Source: Crotophaga sulcirostris
Lineage: Eukaryota > Chordata > Aves > Cuculiformes > Crotophagidae
NCBI GenBank assembly: GCA_013397455.1
Contig: VYZB01000056.1
Location: 3,181,321-3,245,320 of the forward strand
Direction: 5' to 3'
Length of the DNA: 64,000 bases
Positions 45,691-58,895 of this stretch are shown here, in pieces (position 1 is the first letter of the stretch; each line of letters opens with the position of its first letter). The notes below the pieces were generated by a model. It was not told the DNA's origin. It did no database searches and was given only the letters and a program-made list of their open reading frames with translations. The translations under genes and the position numbers were made by a program.

Positions 45691-46925
45691 CCTCTGGCAG
45701 CTTGCCCAGCTTGTGCCCCCCGCAGCATTCCTTGCCCCCATCACCACCAGCGCTCCCGTTCCACCTGCCCTTGAGAGTCCTCTTGAAATCACAATCCCTG
45801 TGAGTGGAGCAAAGTGGAAATCTTGAGCTTTGCAGAGCTGATTGCCATGAGCAGAGCTACACCTGCCTTGGTGGCAGCAGGGACCCAGCAGTCAGAAGTT
45901 TTGGGACAGAACAGGACAAAAGCAGCTGCCCTGGACCAGCGTCATTCTGGCATCATCTCCTTCCCATGTACCTGCCAAGGTGGCAGAGTTCTTTCCTCCT
46001 TTTTTGGGTGAATTTTGAGGGCTGCCAGGCCTTTCTCCAACCCAGGGACCTGTGCCTGTACCCCTGCTGTGCCACTCGACCTGGGGAGCCCCTGTGGTCG
46101 TTTGCTGGCCAGGTTTGTGGTTGGAACATGCTGACAAAACAAGCGACGGCTTGATGAATTCAGCTCTTGGCGTGGCCATCTGGAAACTTCCAAGAGTATT
46201 TATGGATGCCCTTACACAGGGAAGAAATGCCTCCAATAACAAAGTTATTAATCTTGAATAACTCTCTTTGGGCCACTCTTTGTTGTCATTTTCTTGTCAG
46301 GATCTTTCTTACCCGTAATTCCCCCCCTGCTGAGAGCTGTCTTTGTTTAATCGCTCTGTAATTACTGGAGTAGCACACTTGGAAAGCTTCAGAATGGCAT
46401 CTTGTACAAGATAGTATAGGCTCTACTGCAGGATCTCCTGAATGGAAACCTTGCTTGAAGTGAGGTGGGGGGACCCTAAAGGTCCCCAGGGAGCCCAAGG
46501 GGGAAATGCTGGCACCCACCTCTCCAGTGCAGCACAGAGCAGAGGAGTCATCCTTTCTAAAACGCTCAACGAATTATTTGAGAGTCTCCTGAATAGTTCC
46601 CTCAGACCTGCTTGTCACTCCTGACATAAGAGGGAAAGCTGATTGTTTTCCCTTGAAAACAACCCAGCAGCCGCTCTTTGATTCTTGCAGATTTCTAAAT
46701 GACAAAACTAAAGACAGGTTAAATTATCTTAAATGTAACAGTCACACTATTTATGTTAATTGTCACTCTTTGCATTGAAAACAATACCAGCCTGGCAGCT
46801 AGATGCAAAAGCTGTATCTCAGGCCAAGCTTCTGTGGTCCACTTTCACCTCGGAGACACCCCAAGAAGAGGGAGAGGAGGGGGTAGGAATGGGGGGACCT
46901 TTATATTGCAATGGTGTCCTCTCTT
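45691..46925. other. Unique non-coding DNA, no gene seen
   Basis: Nothing recognised. GC-moderate to 46100, then AT-richer. Confidence 0.45.
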
Positions 46926-47266
46926 GAATCACAGCACCATGGAATGGTTTGGGTTGGAAGGGACCTCAAAGCCCATCCAGTTCCAACCCCTGCCACAGGC
47001 AGGGACACCTCCCACTGGATCAGGGGGCTCCAAGCCCCATCCAACCTGGCCTTGAACTCCTCCAGGGATGGGACAGCCACAGCTTCTCTGGTCAACCTGG
47101 GCCAGGGCCTCCCCACCCTCACAGGAAAACCTTTCTCCCTAAGATCTCATCTCAATCTCCCCTCTTTCAGCTGAAAGCCATTCCCCCTCATCCTGTCCCT
47201 GCTCTCCCTGGTTAAGAGCCCCTCCCCAGCTTTCCTGGAGCCCCTTTCAGTACTGGGAGGCTGCTA
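46926..47266 (-). mobile_element. CR1 LINE 3' fragment (group C)
   Basis: A minus-strand element of 340 bp. The minus frame 46901-47122 includes PWPRLTREAVAVPSLEEFK and the group C end. On the plus strand it stops at CAGTACTGGGAGGCTGCT, about 150 bp earlier than the longer copy at 39393-39810. The terminus is decayed (CCATGGTGCTGTGATTC on the complement). Confidence 0.94.
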
Positions 47267-50200
47267 TTTGAAGTAGGAGAGTCCCACCAGGCTGGGTCCA
47301 GCCCCAGCCCCCTGCCCAGAGAGCACTGCAGTACCACAAAGGAAGTGGGAAACACTGCTACATGCACTGTTAAGGTTGTCCATGAGTTTCATAGAGAAAT
47401 AAATTAGCCCGTCTACTTGATTCTGTAAGGGCTTTTGAAATGTGCTGAAAAACATCTCTTAATTATTCTGAAATTACTGATAACTGCCTCCGCAACAGGT
47501 TATGAACCATCCTCTAATTATGTATTATAGCCACAGTATTTCTATGAATCATTAATTAATTATCCTCGGCTATTCAGCATGAAAAATTGATGTCTAGAGA
47601 AAACAAATGAAAAAGGAGAAACTGCAAACATTCATAAACAGGCAAGAGAAGAGTCCAAACAGTCAAAGAACAAGCTTGGAGGTGGTGAGCCAGGAGGGAG
47701 AGGAGGGGGAGGGGAGGAAGGCACTGAAGCAGCCAGGGAAGGGCTGGTGGGAGAGGAGAGATGGTTGAAAACCCACAGAGCGATGTGCCCAGGAAAACAT
47801 CCCAGGAAATGGGGTGCCAAGAAGAGCGAGTGATGCACACCCTGTATGGGGAGCATGGGAGCAGCAAAGCCGCACGGAAGCCGTGCCACAGCCACCAGAG
47901 CAAGAGCCAGCATTCCCACAGCAGGATTGTTAACCCTGCAGCAATTATAATACCTGTTATTACAAAAAAAAAAAAGTAATTACACTCTAATTACTTTGAC
48001 ACAAGACATTAAGCAGATTGTTATCAAAGTGTGATAAACAGCAACTTCAAAGCAATTTTGCTCTGGAAAGACATTTGCATGCCACCAGAAAATGCAGTCC
48101 TGCCTGAAGGGGATTCATAATCCCATCCTGTTTTGCTCCCAGCCCCGTGTGGCAGAGCTGGGCCTGCATCAAACAGTAACCATGACCGTCCTTGCCCTCC
48201 CTGGGCACAGCTTATGGGGAGGGGGCTCCTGAGTTCATATGGGCACAGCAGGGCTGGGGATAAATGTATAGAATAGCTATAGAATAGCTAAGCCAAAATA
48301 AATCCCCCATCATCTGCAGCTCAGAGATGCCACAGACCCGCTGGGGGATGCCCTGGAAATCACCTGGGGGGCTGCCAGGAGAAGCTGGGTGCCCACACAG
48401 TACCCACAGCCTGCAGACACCCTGCCCTGTGAGCAGGGGTGGGCACTCCATGCCGTCCTCCACCACTCGAAAGGGCAAGCAGAGGGCAGCTTATCCCTGA
48501 AATTCCAATGATTACAGGTTTTTATTGATTAAAGCAGTAGAGAGAAAGAATCATGTCATGCAGCCCTGAGTCTTTCCTAGTGGCAAAGGCTGGGTGGCAG
48601 ATACTGCACGAGGGCACCTGACCCAGGGCGGAAAGGAGATGTCAGCACTCCCAGGGTGCCCCAGCTGGCATTTGGAGGCATCTTTGCCCTGGCACCGCAC
48701 AAAATCTATTTGTACTATGCCAGGCTGGAGTGGGACCCAGGCAAGGACTTTGCCTAGGGGAGTCACTAGGGGAGCAGCTGGATTCAGTCTCCAGACAGGT
48801 CAGTGTGCTGTGATGGATCTTGCCATTAAGTGTTGCACTGGTTCTTCCATCTGGTGAACATGACGTGGGTGATGATGGTGCTCCAGTGTTCATCTCCCGA
48901 CTGTCAAACCGAGAAGGGATGACAGTGCTTACCTCCTACTAGCACCACCAGGCTCTGGGAAGCCATCAGCCCATTCCTGGGCCCCAGCAGCCCGTCAGCT
49001 CCTTCCCCTGGAGCCTTCACCAGGCTCTTGTTCTTATTACCTTTGCTTTGGTCTTTGAGAAAGGAATAACATGTACCTTCAGAAGTGTCCCCTTATAAAG
49101 GAGGGAGTGCTCAGAAATATAAAAACCTATGAAGTCTAAAAGCCTGGAGATTATTCTGCCATTAAAGCTTTGATACAAAGAAAAGTCTGATGGAAATGTC
49201 AAAATATTTGATATTTTACAGCAAAAAGAAAACAGCTCTGCTAATGGAAACTTCGTTTCCTTGTGCCTCGGCACCACTTGTTTGATCATTGAAGGGCAAG
49301 AAAATAAATGTTTCCTTGTAGCCGTGGATTTCAAATTCCGATGTAAAATCCAAGCAAATATAGCCTGACCTGGAGAGCAGGGGGAGGAGGGGTTAACCCT
49401 GTGTTGCCCGAGCCAATGGAACCCAGAGCACAGAGTGGTCCTGATGCTGTCTGCGGCACAGCATCGCTGCCGGAGAAGGATGGGCACCACTGGATGGTGG
49501 CCATGGATGGTGTCGGTGTCCTCAAAACTGCCAGGGTGCACAGTTTAAAATACTGAACACAACCATCAAAGGATGTTTCTAAAGCAAACAGTGCTGTATT
49601 TGTGAGCAGCGCGGTCCGTCAGCCGGACAGCCGGACAGGGTGGACACTGGTGGAGCACAGCCCCCCCATCCCCTCTTGTCTGCCAGGAAGGGCTGAGCAG
49701 GCAGCACAGCCCCGACAGGAGCCTGCCTGCCTTTTTATGAAACAGTATTTTATTAAATAAACAAACTGGAGCGATTCCAACGGATTTACGAACACTTCCT
49801 CTCCTCTCACTCCTTCGACCCGTTGCAGATTTATGGTCCTGCATTAACCTCATGAGCACTCATAAAGTTTACTAAGATAATGTTGGCAGGAGGGAGAAGG
49901 GATTTTTATGGGTAAGTAATAATTACAAAATGCAGAAGTACTCAGGGAATCTGTTTATTAGTTGTGAGTGCTTGGTCAACAGTTACACCGTATGCCTCAT
50001 CCCTGCTTTATGGAACACTTGCCTACATGCTGCCTTCTCAGATCAATTATTTTCCCTTGTTTTCCCTTTTTTTTTCTGCCTCTAAAAAAGACTCTGTGCT
50101 TGTTCCAGCAGAACACCATGTGTGCTTTAAGCAGTCAGTAATGCAGCACGCCTGCCTCTGCGTGATGCTGCGCAGGGGATGGGGAGGGAAGGTGCAGGCA

Positions 50201-52914
50201 GGGAGAGGTCTGGGTGCTCTCCCCATGGCACAGGTTGGGGTTTGGGTGCTCCTGGGGTGATCACACAGCTACTCTGGGTGTTTCTTGGTTTTGGGCTCTT
50301 CGAGGGTGGCAGATGCCGACTCTGCTGAGCAGAGCTGGCTCTGCCTGATGCCTGTGCTTGTGTCAAAACAGTGGCTGGAGCTGCTGATGCAAGAGAGAGA
50401 GACCTGAAAACGACCACAGCTGCAGCAGCGGTGAGACTGCAGCTCTGCCTGGGTGCTCAGTGAGGGCAGCGCCCAGCAATCACAGGATGCCACACTGGAG
50501 GGTACTGCCAATGCATCTCCCCTGAGATGACTCACAGGCTCCCAGGGATTGCCTAGAGCATCCCCTCGCATGTCACAGGAGAGGGGGTGCCCCGGGGCGC
50601 CCCCTCTCCCCTTGTGCTGGCCCAGCAAGCTCCATGCAGGAAGGGAGATCTCAGCCATGTTTTCAATGAGCAGTTGTCAATTAGGTGACAGGACTTTTAA
50701 GGTCCCTTTCCCTGAGCAGAGGAGGTCACCAGCACATCCCAAATCCCCCCTTTGCCACAACTTGCTATGATTTGAAACTCAAACAAGACAGCATGAATAA
50801 TGTAGTGTGCTCCTTCTTCTCTTTCTTGCCTTCAAATCCTCCGAGGATGAGTGAAGCTTCTTGTCTGCCTCATTAGTGGCTGTTCAGCCATTTGATTTCT
50901 GTAACAATGAGCGTGCTCACCAGAATTTTCATACCTATTTGCGTCATGAAGTCAACACTGAATTTTTTGAATTCACATAAAAATTTAATGGTGTAATCTG
51001 CATACGCCTATACTGCTGTTTAGGCCCCTCTCCCCTCTCCTCCCTACAAAAGGATAAGGACCAGGAGAGTGCTGCTACACCGAGCTTGGCCACCAAAGAG
51101 CCCATCAATAAGGGACAAGGGCATGGGGCTACTGTGGGGCAGCAGGACAGGGCAAGATCCTTTGGGCAGTGCGGCTGGAGTTGGAGCAAGGGCACCAGGA
51201 CCTGTGGGGATGGGGATGTGGCACATCATGGACCAGGGAAATTAGAGTCTTCATCCATGCAACCATGGAGTTTTGGCCACTGTTTTGATGTATTTGGCTG
51301 TTGGAATGGAATCTGAACCCTGCATTAGCATCAGGGGTGTGCCTTTCCCTGGGTTTCAGCTTCTGTCTTTGTGAAGGGCTGAGGTGTCCCCTCTGCAAAA
51401 GAAATAACAGCTATTTAAGTTTGTGATAGGTGTAATTAATCCCTGTGTCATGTCCACTGAGGCTGGATCAGCTGCCTCTCTGCTGAGGGCACCCAGGAGC
51501 ATTCACTTGTGCCCTTCACATGCTGCCCTTCCTCCCACCTGTCTGCACCATGGCCAGTGGTAAAGGGACAAGGAGGGGTGAACTGAATAGGAACCCCTAA
51601 AGCAGGATAGAAATGATTGAAGATGGGACAAATAATGACAAATACTGTAAAGAAAAAAGGATGAACAATAAAGCTAGCAATGACTCATAGCAGGATTTTG
51701 CCGAAATAAAATCCTTTATCTATTAGAAATACATTGTGAAAACAATTACAATTATACCAGCATGTGATGTTAAACTTTGAAATTTTGAACTTTGCAGTTT
51801 GAGCCCAGGAATGTTGAACTATTTTGCCCTGATCACAGTGAATCATTCCCTCAGGTGGAGTCACAACAGTACCATATGCGTGTAGTAGTGTAAAAGATAA
51901 ATGATAACACTGATATAACAAAATACAATGTTTCAGTAATACAGTGGCTTTGCATGAATTATTTCCAAGTTTGCCGTATAAAATGTCATGTTGCTGCAAA
52001 ATATCCCAGTTGCAATAAAGCTGAATTTCCCTTGCTGTCTCCCAGGCAGGGATCTGCAGCAATAGGAGCCTGAGCCAGTTCTGCACCCTGCCCAGGGTGC
52101 TCAATGGGGCTCAGCACCCATGAGATGTGCAGGTATGATGGACTTTGCTTGTTTGGTCCTCCTTTTCCAGGCTTGCTCAGGAAATGTAATTAGGATTCAT
52201 TTAAGGTATGAATTTACAGTGAATTAACTAAACGTTATCCAATACCCTCCTGTAGTGAAAACTGTATTTAGAATTGAAGTGCTTGTAAGTTGAACTAAAC
52301 CTAACTAACAGGATTTTGATTCTAAATTAATGTCCACAAATAAGTTTAATGCAAATTAACCAAGCCACTTTCCATTCACACTATCATCTAATTTGGATTG
52401 GTTTTCTTAGCAAAACCCAAAAGCCAAGCTTTGCAGGTTAAGGCAGCGTTATCAGATAGACTTAATTTATACACCCACCTCACAAAACACACTGGACAAG
52501 GTATGAATGATTATTCTCAGGGATGCAAATCACTTTTAGGCTGAATCACTGCCTTTTTGGTGCTGTCTTTGATGGGAAGGGAAGTTCCTGCAGTAGTGGC
52601 TGCTCAGTGTGCTGATGTCTGCGGAGGAATTTGCCTAAAACAATCTCTGTGGCTTCCGAGAGCATCCCGGGCTCATCGTGCCAGGTGTAGAACAGAGATC
52701 AGCGCTGCCTGATGTTGGAGCGAAAGGATTATCTGTGGGTGATGGATGGCGAGAGACTGATAACAAACCTGCAATTCAATCAGTGCCTTCTGATGGTATC
52801 GCAGATGGAGGAGCAGAGACTGTGCAGCCTGAGAGATGGTCAGGACAACGCGACAGCGCGGCTTTTCTAGTCACTCGTCTTTGTCTTCTTAACTGTTATA
52901 TTTTTACTATTTTG
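47267..52914. other. Unique DNA without CR1, first part
   Basis: No CR1 recognised. AT-rich repeat-free blocks lie at 47440-47620 (with ATTAATTAATTA near 47551), 47925-48080 (octamer ATTTGCAT at 48073-48080), 49020-49350, 51590-52020 and 52180-52500 (octamer ATGCAAAT at 52349-52356). A purine-rich part is at 47690-47760. The 9-bp unit CAGCCGGAC is repeated twice near 49620-49640. Open frames are short and show no domain. Confidence 0.5.
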
Positions 52915-52988
52915 CTTTATTTTATTTTATTTTGGTTTGGTTTATTTTATTTTATTTTATTTTGATTCATTTTGTCTTATTTTTATTT
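52915..52988 (+). repeat. TTTTA-type pentanucleotide repeat
   Basis: Repeated ATTTT units interrupted by GGTTTGG and GATTC segments. Imperfect, so probably old. It accounts for the Phe/Tyr/Ile-rich end of the frame 52678-52965. Confidence 0.93.
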
Positions 52989-55900
52989 CCTCTATTTTCA
53001 CAGATGACTGAATTGGCCACAGGCTTCATTTCTGTTATTTACAGCTTGCTGTGAAAGATGGGCATGGAGCATTTTAATGAAACGAACAGGGACTCCTCGC
53101 TCCGCACTCTCCGGTTGGCCTTTCCAGCAGCTGAGCAGTGAACTGAGATCTCCCACCACATCTAGTTTTCATCCGTATGTGCAATGGACTCATTGACTGC
53201 TGCCTACAGACACTGACAGCCCTCTGTGCTGCAGCCCGTATGCCTGCCTGTCACCCCATGAGGGCTGTGAGCTGTGTGCAGTGCCCCGTGCTAACGAACA
53301 GTGTCCTTCCCATGCGTGCCAGGGAATGATGCCCTTCCCAGCCGTGCCAGGGGATGGTGTCCTTCCCACACAGCAAATGCACAGTGGAAAATCAAGTATT
53401 CATTTATTTTTCAGGCAATTCTTCAACCCTGAGCCGAGATCCAGCCTCACTCCAGCATAAATCCTCCCAGCTCTACTGCTTTCTGGGGGAGCGATGCCAC
53501 GCTGCCATCTCTGCCCTTCCCTTTCCTTTTGGTTTGTCCCAGTGCTTTCGGTACATTTAGGGCTTGTACAGATCAACTGGAACCAGTGCTAGGACAGGCA
53601 GGTATTCTGTGGTCACTACCAGTATGATGGTGGCTAAAGATGGGGTGGGTTCCATCACTTGTGGCACCGCTCAGCACAGACAGGTACCCAGAGGTGCTTT
53701 TGGAAAGCACTTCATGAAGACACTCACAGAATTATCATTGCAAACAGAGAGTTTCACTTGCAGCAAAGTCACTCAGACATTAATACATACAAAAAAGAAG
53801 GCTACCTGTATGTGACTAATTGAGAACAACTTGTCCCAGCCCAGCAGGCTGAAAGAAGCTCACAGATAACATTCAGTGCTTCAAAACAGTCTGTAGGCTC
53901 AACAGCATCATGGGCCGAGATGAGAATAATAAAAAGGGGCAGAGACAGGGATGGCTACGGCTGGGAGTAGGCAGGGACCTGGAGAGTGCTCAGCAAGGGC
54001 TCTAATTCCAGCTTGGGAATGTACCATGAGTGCATGGGCTCTGTCTGTTTGCAGATGGGTAGAAAGGTGCCAGTAGATGCTGGGCACCGTGTAGCAAATC
54101 CCTGTTTAGCCACCCCTGCACAGGAAAGCCTTGAGTGCTCCCTGAGCACTGCGGTCCCTGCTCCCCATCCCAGGCACAGCTGAGCCCGGCGGGTTTCCCG
54201 CGGGAGAACCGTCTGTGCGACGCCAGCAAACACAAGCCCAGCATTTCTCTCAGCCAACCCAGCTACAGGTTATATTCCTCCCGTAAACGGGATAACTTAA
54301 AAAAGCATATAAATAAAGATTTAATTTTTAAAACGAAAGATGCATTTTGGGTTTGGCACAATTGTATTATTGGTACCATTATATTTCTGCTGCAAAATTA
54401 TTTTGACGTTGTATCAGAGCATGAGTTTGTCATCTTGGGTCACTAGGGATCATTCCTGTTTTCTGTATGGTTTACAAACCCATATTTTCCATTTATGACA
54501 TATAAAGCTTTGGATATCACCCGAGAAAATACTGTAGTAAAACCTAATAAATTACTACAGGCATAAGCAAACTCTAGTAATTTATGGACGGAGTTGACTT
54601 TAATAATGTTTTGTCTTAGATTTGGTCCTAATTATAAATCATTTGTAAGGACAGTTTAAAATATAAGCAAATCTTACATGGCATTCTTATTATCTACTTA
54701 ATATCTCAGATCAAAAGATTTACTGGATTGCATTCTGGGAATTAAGCAAACTAGGAAACTAAGTAAGAAAGAAACACAGTAAAATTATAGTTTTGTCATA
54801 AAACTTTGATTGATCAATGATTATTGTAAAACTATGGTAACTATGCAGATGCCAACATAAATCTGTAACAGAGCAGGATTTATTATAGAAAATACTATAT
54901 TTTCCACAATTTTGACTATAGTGTTAATATGGGGCTGGCAGATTTACTGTGGTTTTAGCTTAATTAACTCTATTTGACTGTATATACCCTTATAATGCAT
55001 GTATCCCAAGGTGCATCTGTTATAGATCTAGTTTTTCCCTTCAATTGTAGTTCAAGAAATATTTAAACCTTGTCATAATTCTCAGGCTCGGCTGGCCTGC
55101 AAAATCACAGGGCGCATCATTGTGTTTAATCTAACTGATAAAGCAGCTCTACAATTTGCATCCGTTTGATATGCAGATGTGCTGCTTTCCAGGGGAACTT
55201 ATTTCTCCTTGGAGTTTGCTGTAAGTGTCCTGGCTCCTGCTCCTATTGGGGTGCTACAGGCGAGGGCTTTCCAATGGAGATGCTGGAAGTGCTCACCAGA
55301 CCCTAGATAAGAGGTTGGATTCAGGTGCTGGAGAGGATAAGACAGGCACAGGCACGTGATCTCACCCATGGAACATCACAAGCATGGGCTTCCCAGCCCC
55401 AAGCACCACAAGCACCCTGTAGGCATCAATCCTCTGCAGCTCAAGGTGCTGGTGTGAGCTCCACACTGGCTCAGGACCGTGTGTTTGGGCTGGCAAAGGT
55501 TGAGCTCTCCAGGCAGCAAAAGCACAGCAAGGTCTGTTCAGAGAGCTTCCCTGGAGTTCTGCTCCCCTGCTGTGTGATAACAGAGTTGGGCATTGCCATC
55601 CCATCATAGCAGCTCTGGCTGGGGTTATCTCACAGGGCTTTACTCAAGAGTGAAAAGTGGCAAACGGCACCAAGTCTCTGAGAGCACAGTCCTGAGTAAT
55701 TACCTTAATTACCATTCACTTATAGCTGAGGAGAACCTCACGCACCCACACACCACTGTGCTCAGCACCTGTGGGTGACCCAGCAGAACCCACTCCTGTT
55801 CTCAAGTGACTGCAGCAAACTGAACAAAGCTGAGATCTGCTCCAGGTAACCAAAGATGCCAAAACCTGGGGCAATACCCACTTATCCATTAATTGCTCCT

Positions 55901-56198
55901 GTATGCCAGGTGAGGATGGCCGTGTCCTTCAGAAAAGGGGGCAACAGCTCTTGAACAAAACCTGCTGCTCATGGTAGCAGATGTTGTGTGGGACTGGGTT
56001 TTCAAAGACTGCATGGGATTCCAAACAAGGGAGAGGCTCTGTGCTAGCAAAAGGGAAGGGATGCACTTGAGGGAATGCTAAAGGAAGCACCTGCAAATCT
56101 TCTGGTTTGTTTTCAGCCCATTTCCCAAAGAAGTGAGACCTGCAATTGCAATCAATGTATTTTTTCTCATTGCATTTCTGAGTATTTGGGGCCTAAAA
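52989..56198. other. Unique DNA without CR1, second part
   Basis: Apart from the short minisatellite at 53301, no repeat is seen. The part 54265-55200 is the longest AT-rich, repeat-free block of the window, with the octamer ATTTGCAT at 55154-55161. No exon recognised. Confidence 0.5.
53301..53372 (+). repeat. Short 27-28-bp minisatellite, about 2.6 units
   Basis: Units start GTGTCCTTCCCATGCGTGCC, GATGCCCTTCCCAGCCGTGC and GGTGTCCTTCCCACACAG. About 80 percent alike by eye. Too short to be a conspicuous array. Confidence 0.75.
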
Positions 56199-56558
56199 AA
56201 GGGAGTGAGGTAAAGACCTCATCGATGTCTACAACTCCCTGAAAGGAGGTTGTGGTGTGGTGGGTGCTGGTCTCTTTGCCCAAGTAACAAGTGACAGGAC
56301 AAGAGGAAATGGCCTCAGGTTGCACCAGGGAAGGTTTAGATTGGATATTAGGAAAAATTTCTTCACGGAAAGGGAGGTAAAGCATTGGACCAGGCTTCCC
56401 AGGGCAGTGGTGGAGTGTCCAGCCCTGGAGGGGTTCAGAAGAAGTGTAGATGTGGTGCTCAGGGACATGGTTTGGTGGCAGAGTTGGCAGTGTCGGGTTT
56501 ATGCTTGGACTTGATGATCTTAAAGGTCTTTTCCAACCTAAACCACTCTGTGATTCTG
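56199..56558 (+). mobile_element. CR1 LINE 3' fragment (group A)
   Basis: A plus-strand element of 360 bp. The frame 56257-56514 carries [20 protein letters not shown] after [13 protein letters not shown], so the ORF2 end is open for 85 codons. The terminus CACTCTGTGATTCTGT is slightly decayed. It has CTACAACTCCCTGAAAGGAG near the 5' edge. Confidence 0.95.
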
Positions 56559-58842
56559 TTTTGTTAAGTGTTTCCATTAGTAATGTAGGACCACCCCTTT
56601 TCATTTTGTTTTCTTTTTCAGTGCCAAACCAGTAGCCCCCTACCCAGCACCGGAGCTCAGCAGCAGCAACCCCAGAGCAGGCAGCGTGCTGTGAAATCAG
56701 GTTTTGTTCCATCCCAGCCTGCCTCTCCTGGTGTCGGTGCCTATTTTGCCTAACCATGAAATTACTAGACTGCCCTTAAATACACTCCTGCAAATGAGGA
56801 CACCGGAAAAAATGCAATAATTGTGACAGTAACTCACTAGGCCAAGCCTGACATGTCTCTAATTGCCTGCTAAAATTGTCTCTGTCTCCTAAAGTGCAAA
56901 TTATCACCCGAAATGACAAGAATAATGAATGAGTAACTCTGATGTAATGCAACAATTAGCCCTTAAAGACACTGTCTAATATGCTAATTCTGAACACCCA
57001 CTCCTTGTTATTAAGTGGCTGATAATTATTTAATTATCTATCTGCCAGGATGATTTACTTCGTTTATTTAGCTGCAGATGCAGGGCAATAGCACTCAGGT
57101 TTGGGGTCAGGAGGAGGCATCCCAATCACTGGCCAGAGTGCCTACCTCTGTGTGCCATGTCCAACTGCCTGGCTGTCTTCTCTAATCAGCAGTGTCAACG
57201 AAAGCAACAGCAAACAAACAGGCTGTACCTGTGTGCAGAGAGTCCCTGCTGCTTACAGGTCAGAGAGATGTCAGGCGAGATCTTCAGTGAGAAATTGCTA
57301 TTCCTGCTTTTATTCCGTGCTGTCAGAGCCGTCCTATTGCAGCGCACGGTGATGGGTGAACCTCCAGCTTCTTCTTCGGCTCCGCTCGCCCGCTGGATTG
57401 TTTTCTGGCAATTTTGTGATGATGTTTTTGAAGGTCAGAAAGCATCTTTGCGCTGGAAGTGTCTGCCAGCCCTAAATAGCCCTTGCTGCCTCATATCAAG
57501 GCAAGAGAAGGTGATGAGACCACCAGGCATCTTCTTGCATTGCTCCCATCTCCCAGAAAACAATTCATCAGGGACAGCAGGCGAGTGCTGAAGGATGCTG
57601 GCTGCATTCAATCCCCTTGGACCAGTGAGAGGAACATAACATCTATTGACCTGGTCCAAACAATTTGACTTGGAGTTCAGGAGGGGCCATGGGGACATTA
57701 TGGTGGCAGAGGGCTTGGGCTGTGTGACGACGTGGAAGGTGAACTGAAAGTTAGTGCAAGCCGTGTCTGCTTGGTGAGACTGATTTTGAGATATTACGGT
57801 CTTAACTACATGAAAGCAAGATGTGGGAAGCCAAACGCTTCCCATCAGAGACTTGATTCCTTTTTTTTTATTCAACAAACTCTTCTGAAAAACTCTGATT
57901 AAGCACAGCTTTGGAAAAAAAAAATAACTTTCCACAAGGTGTAAATCCTTTCTTGCCCCAAACACGGTCCAGGGGGACTACGCTTTCTGTGAATTAACAC
58001 TGTTTCCAGCAGTCAGAGGCTTTTTTAATTAGCAGATAGCCTGAATCCTTCCCAGATATATGTTCCGCTTCCCTGTTCGCCTATGACTAATACCAGAGAC
58101 GTGCCACAGCTTTGTTTATGGGAGCTATTCTCTATCTTGGCCTGTCTTTCTTTTGTCCTGGGTAATTAAAACATGGTATTTATACCCTAAACACAGGCTC
58201 GGTTCCAGGGTACCTGTGAAACCTTCTCTGGCTGTGTCTCATCTGCTGGACAGTGGGTCCCTAGGCAGCAACATCCCAGTGACACAAGGCAAGGGGCCAC
58301 ATCCCAGGTTTTGGTGCTGAGCTGCCACATCTGAGCGTGCCTTTAACAAGGTACTTGGCTGAGGTGGCCACATTCTTCCCTTGCTCTCATTAACGCCGGC
58401 GATGCCGTTAAGGCTGTTGAACTTGAGGTCCCTTCGGCCCCAGCGAAGCCCGGGTACCCCAGCACGACAGCTTGTTTGCCTGCGTTAGGCTGTGCATCTC
58501 TGCTGGCTGCTGAAGTGCAGCCCCTGGAGAGGCTCCGCAAGGCTGGAAAACACAAACACGGCTCTTCCCAGCATAATGTCCTTTCCTCCCCACCACAAAT
58601 GTGCAGCATCGCTGGCTGCGCATCTAGTGGGCTGGGGCTGTCCGTTGCCTTTGCTGTTGGACACTGCTGTGTCTGCCCCTCACCCCACCTTAGGGCTTAC
58701 AGCTTTCTGTTATCCTGGGGCACGTAACGTGAATAACCCCCCCCAAAAAAACAGATTATGGACAAAACACTAGAGAAAACCTGTGCCACTGTGCTGCCAG
58801 CCAGCAGCAGTGGTGACTGGAGCATCCACTGCTCACTGGTCC
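56559..58842. other. Unique DNA, AT-rich then mixed
   Basis: 56757-57080 is AT-rich and repeat-free, with many TAAT and ATTA cores. From 57100 on it is mixed. The minus frame 57435-57965 (176 codons) has no recognisable domain and crosses T- and A-runs. CpG content rises slightly at 58390-58480. Confidence 0.5.
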
Positions 58843-58895
58843 CAGGGTGGATGATCTTTAAGGTCCCTTCCAACCCAAACCGTTCCATGATTCCT
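58843..58895 (+). mobile_element. CR1 LINE 3' tip (group C)
   Basis: About 53 bp in plus orientation: GGTGGATGATCTTTAAGG, CCCTTCCAACCCAAACCG, TTCCATGATTCC. Only the end of the UTR is left. Confidence 0.8.

Noticed and set aside
57435..57965. 176-codon minus-strand frame
   Set aside because: No recognisable domain. It includes translated homopolymer runs, and shorter frames are open on the opposite strand.
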